64,000 bases of DNA from assembly GCA_046154185.1 (NCBI GenBank), contig JBJXGE010000053.1, forward strand, positions 1 through 64,000, read 5' to 3'. The DNA is from JBJXGE01 sp046154185. GTDB lineage: Bacteria; Planctomycetota; UBA8108; UBA1146; JAJFFE01. The notes below the pieces were generated by a model. That model made no database searches and had not been told where the DNA came from. It worked only from the letters and a program-made list of their open reading frames with translations. A program made the translations under genes and the position numbers. Shown here one piece after another: positions 48,754 to 57,278 of this stretch (position 1 is the first letter of the stretch; every line of letters begins with the position of its first letter).

Positions 48754-50589
48754 TTACGGACAGTTCGAATAACTGTCGCAGTCGAGACCAGCGGTGATGC
48801 CGCCATCGGGAGTCGGATCGGTGCCGCACGCCGCATAGGGCGGCGGTGGCGGCGGGCCGCCCGAAAAGAGCAAGCTCAAAGTCGAGATCGGGTCGGCGAT
48901 ATTGATCAAACCATCGTCGTTGTGATCCGCGGAGTCGCCGCAACTGGGCAGCGGACCATCGACAAACATCCAACTCAGTGTGAAGATCGCATCGGCGATG
49001 TTGATCAAGCCGTCCGCGTTCGAGTCCGCGCGGCGGAAGAGCGGCGGAAAGTAGAACCGCTTGTGGACGAAGAACAACTCCTGGCCGGGACTGGGGCCCA
49101 GATTGCCGACGGAAATCACGACCGTCTCGCCCGCGGCCATGGTAACCGTCACTCTCGAATCGAGAAACCCGCAGGGCCAGCCCTCAGTTTCCGAGGCGCC
49201 GTCATCATTGTAGTCCAGCAGTGTAGCTCCTGAGCAGGCATCGAAAACGTGCACAAACGTATCCGTCATCGGGCTGGACAGGAGCGACGAACCGCAAGTG
49301 TCGATCTCCAGGGTACCGAGGGTCGAGGCCGTGAACGTGTACCACACATTCGGATCAGAGATCACGCCGCTGGTGGGAAGGAAACCCGTGGCGCCATTCC
49401 ACGTTCCCAGTGTCGTGTCGTCCGTAAGCGGGAGCGCTGTCGAGCAAGTGTCATTCGCCGCGTCCCCGGACGGGTCGTATTCGACGTAGAGCCGAAACGG
49501 CCCGATCTGACTCGCTGTACCGCCGGAGACTCGAATCCACACGGTTTGGTTGGCGCTGAGAGTCGCGGACACGAGCGCGTCATTCGCGACGCCGCCGTCA
49601 AGCGATAAACACGCGAACGTCGTCACGTCGCAATCCAACTCGGAGCCGCCGCAACTCTCGTAGATCGCGAGCGAAGTGTTGATGCCTTGGTCTAAGCCGT
49701 AAGAGTCGTTCGTGCCGCACGTCCTTACTTCAAGGACGCCGGCCACCGGCGAGTCGAACGTGTACCAAACATCCGGCGCCGACGTGAGTGGGGCGCAACT
49801 CGAAACGCCCAAACCAGTCGAACCCAAGAGATTGCCGTGGAGAAACCCGGGAAACAGCGGGATCGCGGTGGCGCATGTGGAATTCGGAATGTCGGATGGA
49901 ATCAAGAACTCGATGCAATTCTCGAGAAACGCGGCAACTGCGTCGGCTTCGAGTCCATCGAGCACGTGCGAGATCGTCACGACTCGACCGCCACGCGAGA
50001 TGAATACGCCGGCTTCGCCAACAGTCTCACTGAACGAGAAGCCGCCGACCGCGCGACCGGCGGTCGCTGAAACGGTCAGGCGATCCCCATCGTCGGCCCA
50101 CAAACTCGTACCGGCGGGCAGAGAGACCACCGCGTTGGGCGATCGCCACAAGGCATGCAGGTCGGTGCCGCTCGCCCAGCGTCGCACACTCGTCGGCGTA
50201 CTAAATGAGGCGGCCGCGGTTACTCCCAAGGCCGAGCGCAGGGCTGAATCGCCATCGAGGTCGTACGTCGCGACGATCGCGCGTCCGTCGTCGTTCACGT
50301 AATCGATGAAGTCTGCGGAATCAAACGTGCAACAAGAATTGGCGACGATGACCAGATCCCACGACGTGGATCCGGTAAGTTGCGCATCGAAGGCCGCGTT
50401 CGTCGTCTCGATGGTGACGCTGACGCCGGCCCCGAACTCGGCCAACGCATCGCTGACGACCGTCGAATTTATCCCGTCCAAAACCAACACTTCCCACTGA
50501 CTGAACGCGGCGGTCCGCAACGATGCGAAACCGAAACACAACACTGCGAACGCTAACAACCGGCCACGAACCGTCTTCGCCATCATCAT
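48754..50589 (-). CDS. Secreted protein with two PPC-like domains and dockerin-like module
   Basis: 611 residues; AAGGAG precedes the first of three ATG codons at 50589. A signal peptide ends near residue 30. Residues about 31-235 look like a Rossmann-like or glutamine-amidotransferase-like domain ('WDLVIVANSCCTFDSADFIDYVN' in parts). Residues about 240-375 and 390-515 are two bacterial pre-peptidase C-terminal-like beta-sandwiches, each with 'DVWYTFDSP' or 'NVWYTFTAS' and 'TVWIRVSG' or 'TVVISVGN'. The C-terminus holds two repeats ('RADSNADGLINIADAI', 'DHNDDGLINIADPI') and ends in Cys-Pro. It is probably a cell-surface or matrix protein; no catalytic site is visible. Confidence 0.87.
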   Translation of the reverse strand: MMMAKTVRGRLLAFAVLCFGFASLRTAAFSQWEVLVLDGINSTVVSDALAEFGAGVSVTIETTNAAFDAQLTGSTSWDLVIVANSCCTFDSADFIDYVNDDGRAIVATYDLDGDSALRSALGVTAAASFSTPTSVRRWASGTDLHALWRSPNAVVSLPAGTSLWADDGDRLTVSATAGRAVGGFSFSETVGEAGVFISRGGRVVTISHVLDGLEADAVAAFLENCIEFLIPSDIPNSTCATAIPLFPGFLHGNLLGSTGLGVSSCAPLTSAPDVWYTFDSPVAGVLEVRTCGTNDSYGLDQGINTSLAIYESCGGSELDCDVTTFACLSLDGGVANDALVSATLSANQTVWIRVSGGTASQIGPFRLYVEYDPSGDAANDTCSTALPLTDDTTLGTWNGATGFLPTSGVISDPNVWYTFTASTLGTLEIDTCGSSLLSSPMTDTFVHVFDACSGATLLDYNDDGASETEGWPCGFLDSRVTVTMAAGETVVISVGNLGPSPGQELFFVHKRFYFPPLFRRADSNADGLINIADAIFTLSWMFVDGPLPSCGDSADHNDDGLINIADPISTLSLLFSGGPPPPPPYAACGTDPTPDGGITAGLDCDSYSNCP

Positions 50590-50817
50590 CTGACTCTCCT
50601 TCTATGCTGAATGCGCGCAGCATGCCTGCGATGCCCACGGGAGCGCAACACCAACGCTACCGGCCAGTCAGACCTCAGGCCCAACCGAACGCGCCGCCGC
50701 CTCTTAAGGGTCGCGCAAGAAATGACTTTCCATTTGGAGGTCGAGATCTGACGAGATCGGCCTTCAGAAGGCGAAGTTAATCCGGACCCCGAGTGAAGTG
50801 AGGCTTTTCGTCTACTG

Positions 50818-52755
50818 CTATCGAAGCAACGGCAACAACTCCTCGACGGCTCGATGCGCTTGGTCGATCGCCGCGTCCGCGTAAGAGTACGCCGCCGCGT
50901 CGGCATTCGCGATGGCGATGCGGCCGTAACCGGCGCGCGCCACGACGCACGGCGCCTCGCCGCCGACGAGCCAGAACGGATCGTAGAGCGAATTGTATTG
51001 ATAGGCGTAGCCGTGCGCCCAGCGATTGACGGTGATCGCGAGGATGTCGCGCGCCGAGTCAAAACCGCCGGGCGCGAGAATGCGAGTGAGATCCTCGCGG
51101 ATGCTGCGCTCGATCGTTTCGAACGATGTGCCGAGTAACTCGAGTCGGCCCGCGCGATGCTGCTCAGGCGCCGTGAGTCCCGCGGCGCAGGGCGTCTTCA
51201 CGAGGTGGAGCACGATCGGCTGATCGGGCGACGTGACACATTGGTAGTCGCCAATGCTGACGCGAAAATCGAGTTGGACGGAAGTGTGCCAGAGTCCTGG
51301 ACACATGACAGCGTGCACGCCGAGCTTCACGAAGGGCTGCCAGTTTCGGACGAGCACGTTCGTGTGGACGAGGGGCACTTTCGGGGCATACGCGAGCGCC
51401 GCCTTTTGCTTCGGCGGCAGCTCGGCGCAGATGTACGGAATCACATTGTGCCAGCACGCGAGCACGCACGTTTTGCCGGTGACGACTTCGAGCTTGCCAT
51501 TGCGGAGGTAAGTGACTTCGACGTGTTTTGCGCGGGCCGGCTCCGCGTTGTGGCGCACGCGGACGACCGTACTATTGAGACGAAGACGTGCCGCGTTCTT
51601 TGGTTCATCGAGCCGCGCGTAGTTCGCACGCGCCGTAACAATGTCATCCATGGAATTGCCGGGAATCGCGCCCGGAATGAGTCGTCGCACGAGGAGCCGC
51701 GCGATCGTCGCGTTGCCATCCGGAAAGTGAAAATAGTAGTCGTCGGCTTCCGGATGTCGAATCGAATCGTGATTCTGACCCGGCCCCGGTTTCCGATCGA
51801 GATTCAGGCCTCGAAAGCCCGGGAGCCCGAGGCCCCAAGCATCCTGCGCCGGCACTGCGTCGATGCCGACGCCGAACAGGTCGTGCGTGCGCATCTGATG
51901 AAACGCGATCGCCATCGGGTCCAGCGACCAGTGCTTCGTCAAGAACTCTGCGTAGGACATGCGCGCGAGCCGTGCCTTGATTTCGCTCGGTGCGAGATCC
52001 GGAAATGGCTGCAGCGGTTCGGTCGTCAGCCGTATGAGATCGCGCTGCGCACGCTCCGAGAGCGGTGTCTTCTGCAAGAACTCGGCGGTTGGTCGACTCG
52101 ACGCGCCGGCGACCAGACGATCGCTGCCGAACGTTGCGCGATCAAAAAAGTATCCGGATTTGAGGCCGAGTGCGTAGAAGATTTCGTCACTCGCGACCGA
52201 CTCGTATCGCGTGACGTCGATGCCGAGGTCGGAGATGAGCGATTTCGCATTCTTGCTGTAGGGGGCGGGACTTTCGATGGCCTGCGCGCCGCCGTAGCCG
52301 ATGTGGGTGCGACCCTCGTGCGTGAACTCATTGCGAGTCGCATGCCCGCCAAAGTCATCGTGATTGTCGAGAATCAAGGCTCGCGCGTTTGGCGGCGCCG
52401 ATTTCATGAAGTAATACGCCGCCGCGAGTCCGCTGATGCCGCCGCCCACGACCACGAGATCGTACGGCGCATCGACTGCGTTCGGCTCGCCAGCGTGCTG
52501 CCGCCAGAACTCGCCGTCCTTCAGTGCATGAAACGCTTCGAACGATCCGACCGGGCTTCCGCGCAAACCGGTCAGCGCCGGCGGATAGTAATTGGGCGCT
52601 TTGCCGTCTTCGGTGCGGAGTGCGGCCAGCTCAAACCCCAACAGTGTTCGTGGCAGTGCGACGATCCCCGCCGCGGCGAGCGCCATGCCGTTGAGAAAAT
52701 CTCGGCGATCGATGGGCCGATCCATGCCGAGTTCGCGATCGCGTTCGTTCGTCAT
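50818..52755 (-). CDS. Tat-exported FAD-dependent oxidoreductase, spermidine-dehydrogenase-like
   Basis: 645 residues with GGGAGGAG before the ATG at 52755. The N-terminus has a twin-arginine signal 'DRRDFLNGMALAAAG', meaning export in folded, cofactor-loaded form. The FAD-binding motif 'YDLVVVGGGISGLAAAYYF' at about residue 100 leads to 'GHATRNEFTHEGRTHIGYGG'. The closest family I can name is spermidine dehydrogenase SpdH of Pseudomonas, including the 'RRDFLNG' leader and 'GGISGLAAA' fold, but this does not fix the substrate. An amine oxidase acting on an amine in the periplasm is the best guess. It is a single gene. Confidence 0.85.
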   Translation of the reverse strand: MTNERDRELGMDRPIDRRDFLNGMALAAAGIVALPRTLLGFELAALRTEDGKAPNYYPPALTGLRGSPVGSFEAFHALKDGEFWRQHAGEPNAVDAPYDLVVVGGGISGLAAAYYFMKSAPPNARALILDNHDDFGGHATRNEFTHEGRTHIGYGGAQAIESPAPYSKNAKSLISDLGIDVTRYESVASDEIFYALGLKSGYFFDRATFGSDRLVAGASSRPTAEFLQKTPLSERAQRDLIRLTTEPLQPFPDLAPSEIKARLARMSYAEFLTKHWSLDPMAIAFHQMRTHDLFGVGIDAVPAQDAWGLGLPGFRGLNLDRKPGPGQNHDSIRHPEADDYYFHFPDGNATIARLLVRRLIPGAIPGNSMDDIVTARANYARLDEPKNAARLRLNSTVVRVRHNAEPARAKHVEVTYLRNGKLEVVTGKTCVLACWHNVIPYICAELPPKQKAALAYAPKVPLVHTNVLVRNWQPFVKLGVHAVMCPGLWHTSVQLDFRVSIGDYQCVTSPDQPIVLHLVKTPCAAGLTAPEQHRAGRLELLGTSFETIERSIREDLTRILAPGGFDSARDILAITVNRWAHGYAYQYNSLYDPFWLVGGEAPCVVARAGYGRIAIANADAAAYSYADAAIDQAHRAVEELLPLLR

Positions 52756-52947
52756 GAGTGATCTCCTCCCCTTGAGTCGCGACGAAGTCAGCAGGTTAAA
52801 GACTGCGTCGCGAGCTTACCGAGGTCCGACTGCGCCCACCAGCGAGTTGCGGTTTCAGTGTAGTGCAGGGCGATGCCGTTTGTTGCTTCGGTCCGCTCGG
52901 GCTCGTACGCTGTGTGAGTTCGAAAGCACAACACGAGAGGAATCGAC

Positions 52948-53445
52948 ATGGCCAAGCAACCCACGAAGGTGGCGAAAAAATCGACGAAGAAGAAAACCAC
53001 GCGGAAGTCGACGGCGAAACCCGCCACGGCCAAACTCACGGCCGAGCAAGAGGCGAAGCTCGAAGCCGAGTTCAAGAAGTCGACGGCGCGCATCGATCGC
53101 ACCGATGTGAAGTACGCGCTCGACAAGACGCTCAGCAAAGCCGAAGAGCTACTCAAGTCGAGTTCCGAGTGGATCGTCGGCCTCGGCCGCCAAGCGAAAA
53201 TGCTCTTCACGATGCTGAAGTCGTGGTGGAGCGAAGAGTACGACCTCCCCTGGGGAACCGTCGCCGCGATCACCACCGCGCTACTCTACTTTGTGAACCC
53301 GATCGACTTGGTCCCTGACTTTATTCCGCTCATAGGATTCCTAGATGACTTGGCGATCATCGCGATCTGCGTGAAAGCCATCCAAGCCGACCTACGAAAA
53401 TACGCCGAAGCAAAGAACATCGATTTGAAAGCGCTTGGTCTCTAG
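52948..53445 (+). CDS. DUF1232 (YkvA-like) protein with Lys-rich histone-like tail
   Basis: 165 residues. The first 30 residues are Lys/Thr/Ala-rich ('KKSTKKKTTRKSTAKPATAK'), similar to eukaryotic and bacterial histone H1-like tails. The C-terminal half is a DUF1232 domain with 'LLYFVNPIDLVPDFIPLIGFLDDLAI' in parts, thought to be membrane-associated. The combination suggests a basic tail that could contact DNA or anionic surface linked to a membrane domain. RBS is weak (GAGAGGAATC). Function unknown. Confidence 0.85.
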   Translation: MAKQPTKVAKKSTKKKTTRKSTAKPATAKLTAEQEAKLEAEFKKSTARIDRTDVKYALDKTLSKAEELLKSSSEWIVGLGRQAKMLFTMLKSWWSEEYDLPWGTVAAITTALLYFVNPIDLVPDFIPLIGFLDDLAIIAICVKAIQADLRKYAEAKNIDLKALGL

Positions 53446-53598
53446 CCGAGTTCGCCCTGAGCACGGCGTCGTTTGGCTGGAGACCACTCTGCATCGCCAG
53501 TGAACTCACGAAATCGCCGTGGATAGTCGCCACCAACTGGATCCGCCCTGGTGGTCGCCAGATGCTCGTGAACGCAAAAGCAGCGAAGGGGAGTACCG

Positions 53599-54402
53599 AT
53601 GCGACTCGACGATCTCATCCGGGGAATACTTGTCGCGCGCGGACTCTCGCGGCGCGATTTGCTTCGAGTCGGTGGCGTCGGCGGGGCGCTGCTCGCCTTG
53701 AATCAGTTCGGTCTCGGCGCCGACGAAGCGAAGCCGGCGAAAGGGAAGAGTCGCATGTCGATCCAGTCAGCCGTCGACCATTTGCTACTCGGCGTCGCGG
53801 ATCTCGACGCGGGTATTGCGTGGGTCGAAAAGAAGACCGGTGTGCGAGCAATCGTCGGCGGCAGCCATCCGGGCGTCGGCACGCGAAACGCGCTCCTCGC
53901 GCTCGGGAAGAATCAGTACCTGGAGATCGTCGCGCCCGATCCTGCGCAGAAGGACTACAACTTTCATATCGACGTGCGGAAACTCACCGAGCCGCGACTC
54001 ATCACTTGGGCGGCGCTTTCGCGCGAGATTCAGAAACTGGCGGAACAAGCGCGCGCCGCGGGCTTCCAGCTCTTTGGTCCGAGCGATGGCTCGCGCGTTC
54101 GACCCGATGGGAAACAGCTCCGCTGGAAAACACTCGGCGTCATCTCGAAGGTCGAGACCCAGAGTCCGTCCGAGGTTTTACCAATTCCGTTCTTCATCGA
54201 GTGGGCGACTGACTCGCCGCATCCGGCGCAGGATGCGCCCAAGGGCTGCGAGCTCGTGCAATTTGAAATCGAGCATCCGAAGCCAGATTCCGTCCGCGAT
54301 TCGCTGCGCACCCTCGGCCTCGAATCGACGCCGACGACCGGCAAAGCGACTCGCTTGATCGCGACGATGACCACGCCGAAGGGCAAGGTCACGCTGAGTT
54401 GA
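53599..54402 (+). CDS. Tat-signal glyoxalase-like domain protein
   Basis: 267 residues from ATG 53599 after GGGGAG. The N-terminus has a twin-arginine motif 'LSRRDLLRVGGVGG' and a short hydrophobic stretch. The rest resembles the glyoxalase-like fold (PF13468 type) starting 'SAVDHLLLGVADLDAGIAWVEKKTGV' in parts, with 'GTRNALLALGKNQYLEIVAP' and a second half ending near 390. Metal-binding residues of true glyoxalases are not clear. The function is unknown; it might act on a small molecule in the periplasm. Confidence 0.82.
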   Translation: MRLDDLIRGILVARGLSRRDLLRVGGVGGALLALNQFGLGADEAKPAKGKSRMSIQSAVDHLLLGVADLDAGIAWVEKKTGVRAIVGGSHPGVGTRNALLALGKNQYLEIVAPDPAQKDYNFHIDVRKLTEPRLITWAALSREIQKLAEQARAAGFQLFGPSDGSRVRPDGKQLRWKTLGVISKVETQSPSEVLPIPFFIEWATDSPHPAQDAPKGCELVQFEIEHPKPDSVRDSLRTLGLESTPTTGKATRLIATMTTPKGKVTLS

Positions 54403-54470
54403 ACCAGTGCGGGTGAGATTTCCCGCGCCAGAGTCCACCGTGCGCCAAAGTGTCGTTCCCACCAGAGGCA

Positions 54471-54665
54471 TCAAGCTTCCGGCGCCGTTGGGGTAGAGCT
54501 GCCGACCGACGCATCGAGTCCTAACGCCGCTCGGCGTAATTGCACCCAACGCAGCAGACCCATGGCGATGGCAACCACCAACAGCCCATGCACGTACCCG
54601 CCGAGACCGATCAAGAGCCCGACGGCCCAGAGCGCTAGCAGCATTGCGGCGGTCGCCCACATCAT
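54471..54665 (-). CDS. DUF5670-type small membrane protein
   Basis: 64 residues from ATG 54665, with a perfect AGGAGG nine bases upstream. The frame is open back to 54803 but that part is not conserved. Two membrane helices 'WATAAMLLALWAVGLLIG' and 'HGLLVVAIAMGLLRWV' separated by 'GLGGY' match the lmo0937/DUF5670 family, small proteins often linked to stress in other bacteria. A role here is inference only. Confidence 0.8.
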   Translation of the reverse strand: MMWATAAMLLALWAVGLLIGLGGYVHGLLVVAIAMGLLRWVQLRRAALGLDASVGSSTPTAPEA

Positions 54666-54848
54666 GGAGTCCTCCTGTATGGCTTCAGTGTTTGTTCCAC
54701 GGCGTGATGCTAGGGTTCGTGGTCTGCGATGGGCTATGGGGTGTATCCCTACCATGCCTTCAACACCCGGATCGAGAATACCGAGGTCATCGTATAGCCT
54801 CACATGGTGACTCTACGTTTCTTGGAACTTAGTTCTTGGAGGGTACTC

Positions 54849-55976
54849 ATGGCAAAGCGTGACGCACGCACGCCGAGGTCTAAACGTCCGTCGCGCGACA
54901 AGCCGCCGCGTGTGCTGCGCGGTAGCGCGTCCGTCGAACTTGCGCGCACGGAATTCTTGCGTCGGTTCCGTGAACGATTCTTCGATTCGAGTTTTGACGC
55001 GGTTGCGCACGAACTCGACGCGGTGGCCGAGGTCGCGTGGCGCAACTACATCGAATACCACAAAAATCCGCGCACCAAGCGCGCCGGCCGCGGGTTCGCC
55101 GATCCGAGCATGGAACTGCCGAGCGAATGGCTCACGAACCGGGAGCAAGTTCGCGTAGCGGAGCGCCAACAGAAGCGACGCGACACACCGACTCGAATTC
55201 TCGTCATCAATGGTTCGGCGCGCAGTGATCAGTCTTGTCCGGGCGAAATCTCCAAGTCCTACCGACTCGCCCAACTCGCTCGCCGAACGATGGCGCGCCG
55301 TCGCAATACCGAAGTCGACTTCCTCGACCTCTCGCTTCTGACGTCAGAGTACGGTCGCGTGATCTACCCGTGCAAAGCGTGCGTGTCGAGCGCCCAGCCG
55401 CTCTGCAACTGGCCCTGCTCGTGCTACCCCAATCACGCCATGGGGCAAACACAAGACTGGATGCACGAGATCTATCCGCGGTGGACGGCCGCGCACGGCG
55501 TCATGATCGTGACCCCGGTCAATTGGTACGGCGCGCCATCAGTGCTCAAGCTCATGATCGATCGACTCGTTTGCGCTGATGGCGGCAATCCCGATCCGAC
55601 GACGACGGGCGGCAAGGATCCGCAGCGCGCGAAAGCGCTTGAGCTAGCGGGCTGGGATTACCCGAAGCATCTCGCGGGTCGCGCTTTCGCGGTGGTCGTG
55701 CACGGTGACGCGGGCGGCGTCGACGAAGTGCGGCGCAGCCTCTGCGACTGGCTCACCGACCTTGAGATGATTCAAGCCGGCGCGGCCGCTGCGGTCGGTC
55801 GTTACGTCGGTTACTATGGGTCGTACGCAACGAGCCATGACGATCTCGATGCCGATCAGGCATTTCCAACCGAGGTTCGAAACGCGGCGCGAAGTCTAAT
55901 CGAGACGGTTCGGCAAATCCGTAGCGGTGAGTTTCGGCAACCGGACAAGGACCTCGAGGCGCCGCGAAAGAAGTGA
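54849..55976 (+). CDS. NADPH-dependent FMN-reductase/flavodoxin-fold protein with N-terminal extension
   Basis: 375 residues from ATG 54849 (GGAGGG about six bases upstream). Residues about 115-340 are a flavodoxin-like fold of the FMN reductase family: 'RILVINGSARSDQSCPGEISKSYRLAQ' in parts for phosphate binding, and 'VTPVNWYGAPSVLKLMIDRL' for the flavin loop. A cysteine cluster 'CKACVSS...CNWPCSC' (near residue 190) is unusual. The N-terminal 115 residues (with a basic tail) have no family I know. It probably reduces a quinone, azo or nitro compound using NAD(P)H. The substrate is unknown. Confidence 0.85.
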   Translation: MAKRDARTPRSKRPSRDKPPRVLRGSASVELARTEFLRRFRERFFDSSFDAVAHELDAVAEVAWRNYIEYHKNPRTKRAGRGFADPSMELPSEWLTNREQVRVAERQQKRRDTPTRILVINGSARSDQSCPGEISKSYRLAQLARRTMARRRNTEVDFLDLSLLTSEYGRVIYPCKACVSSAQPLCNWPCSCYPNHAMGQTQDWMHEIYPRWTAAHGVMIVTPVNWYGAPSVLKLMIDRLVCADGGNPDPTTTGGKDPQRAKALELAGWDYPKHLAGRAFAVVVHGDAGGVDEVRRSLCDWLTDLEMIQAGAAAAVGRYVGYYGSYATSHDDLDADQAFPTEVRNAARSLIETVRQIRSGEFRQPDKDLEAPRKK

Positions 55977-56010
55977 TTTCGCAGTGATAGGCGCGCTCAT
56001 CGAATTGGAA

Positions 56011-57024
56011 TCACTTCCGCTGCCAAACATCCGCCGGCTCCATCAGCACGCGCGGTGCGTCGCTCTGGATCCAGCTGCGTGCTGCCGAATCCTTGAGTAA
56101 GTAGGTATCCCAGAATGCGGTCGTGAGCGCGAGGATCACGCGGTGATGGTTTGGGTTTCGTTTCTCTATGTCACCCGGTAGCGGGCGCTCCGTGAACGCC
56201 GAGTGCTCGGTCTTGTCGAGCACGAGTTCAAACTTGTCGCCGGCCGGGAGATTCTTGAACACCGCGCGACGCGACTCGACGTCCGTATTGCCGATGATCG
56301 AAACGTCGTTCGTCCCAGTCATCAGCAGCCACGGGATCCGCACTGATGCGAACGCGCGCGCGGGATCGCCAAGTTGCGGACTCGAAGGGCTGAACGCGAT
56401 TGCCGCTTGGATGCGCTTGTCCGTGAAGCGCCCACCGCCGATCGGCATCGATTGTCCGCTCACGGCTTGCGTCGTCTTGGCGCCAAACGAATGGCCGGAC
56501 ATGCCGATACGCGTGAGGTCGAGGCGCCCGGCGAGCGCGTGCCCGACTTCCAATTGCCAGCGGCCGAGTTGATCGAGCACCGCTGTGACGTCTTGTGCGC
56601 GCAACACGAGGTTGTCCATCGACGCAGCTTTCTGCATCGCCGCCATTCGTTGCGCCGGCGGCACATCCTTCCAAACGGAGTCATCGCTTCCGGGATGCTG
56701 CAGGAACACCGCGAGGTAGCCCCGCGCCGACCAATGTCGACCGAGGAACTCGCAGATTTCGCGCGTGCCGCCGAGGCCATGGCTGTAGAGCACGATCGGC
56801 GCGGGCGTCTTCTCTGCCGGCAAGTAAATGCGCAGGGGAATCCCGCGCTGGCGCACGCTATCGGATACCTCGAGGTCGACGACTTCAGTGACCACTACCG
56901 GGAGCTGCAGCGGATCGTAGAGCGAAACCGCGGTTGGCGCTTGGGCCTCCAGGGCGCAGCCGAGCAGGATGGGAACGATCACCAATGAAAGAACTGGTGT
57001 CCAAGCTCGGATCTTGGCGCGCAT
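56011..57024 (-). CDS. Lipoprotein alpha/beta hydrolase (PAF-acetylhydrolase/dienelactone-like)
   Basis: 337 residues from ATG 57024 after GGAAAGAAG (an in-frame GTG at 57042 is less likely). A type II signal peptide with lipobox 'LLGC' (about residue 22) anchors it. The hydrolase fold shows the oxyanion loop 'YSHGLGGTRE', the nucleophile 'GMSGHSFGAKT' and a C-terminal 'DKTEHSAFTERP' with a candidate His. The family covers platelet-activating-factor acetylhydrolase-like and dienelactone-hydrolase-like esterases. Substrate unknown. Confidence 0.87.
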   Translation of the reverse strand: MRAKIRAWTPVLSLVIVPILLGCALEAQAPTAVSLYDPLQLPVVVTEVVDLEVSDSVRQRGIPLRIYLPAEKTPAPIVLYSHGLGGTREICEFLGRHWSARGYLAVFLQHPGSDDSVWKDVPPAQRMAAMQKAASMDNLVLRAQDVTAVLDQLGRWQLEVGHALAGRLDLTRIGMSGHSFGAKTTQAVSGQSMPIGGGRFTDKRIQAAIAFSPSSPQLGDPARAFASVRIPWLLMTGTNDVSIIGNTDVESRRAVFKNLPAGDKFELVLDKTEHSAFTERPLPGDIEKRNPNHHRVILALTTAFWDTYLLKDSAARSWIQSDAPRVLMEPADVWQRK

Positions 57025-57228
57025 GAACGCTTCTTTCCGCACGCATCGCGACGCACAGCACAGCAGGTACTCGCTCGCCGCAAGATCATGGCAGCCGGCC
57101 GCGGCGTGTCACTTGGTAACACCTCCGCGGTGCCTACGGTTGCGCAACCAGTGCGACCGCCGAATCGAGTGTCGACGCTTTCGCTAACGCTGGCGGTAAG
57201 AATGTCGAGTAGTCGTCGGGCACGTCGT

Positions 57229-57251
57229 ACCCGCGCGGCAACCGTGCGGGT
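57229..57251 (-). terminator. Hairpin after clpC
   Basis: ACCCGCGCGG and CCGTGCGGGT form a 10-bp stem with one mismatch and a three-base loop, 28 bases beyond the clpC stop codon. No T-run. Confidence 0.45.
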
Positions 57252-57278
57252 GGTCTCGGCGGCCCGTTGCGGACGTCG

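Noticed and set aside
51157..52761. 534-codon plus-strand open frame
   Set aside because: Lies entirely opposite the SpdH-like gene, which has a Tat signal and an FAD motif; the composition of this frame is that of a reverse-strand shadow.
53470..53600. Possible hairpin CCACCA/TGGTGG before 53599
   Set aside because: Only six base pairs with a long loop; no context to support function.
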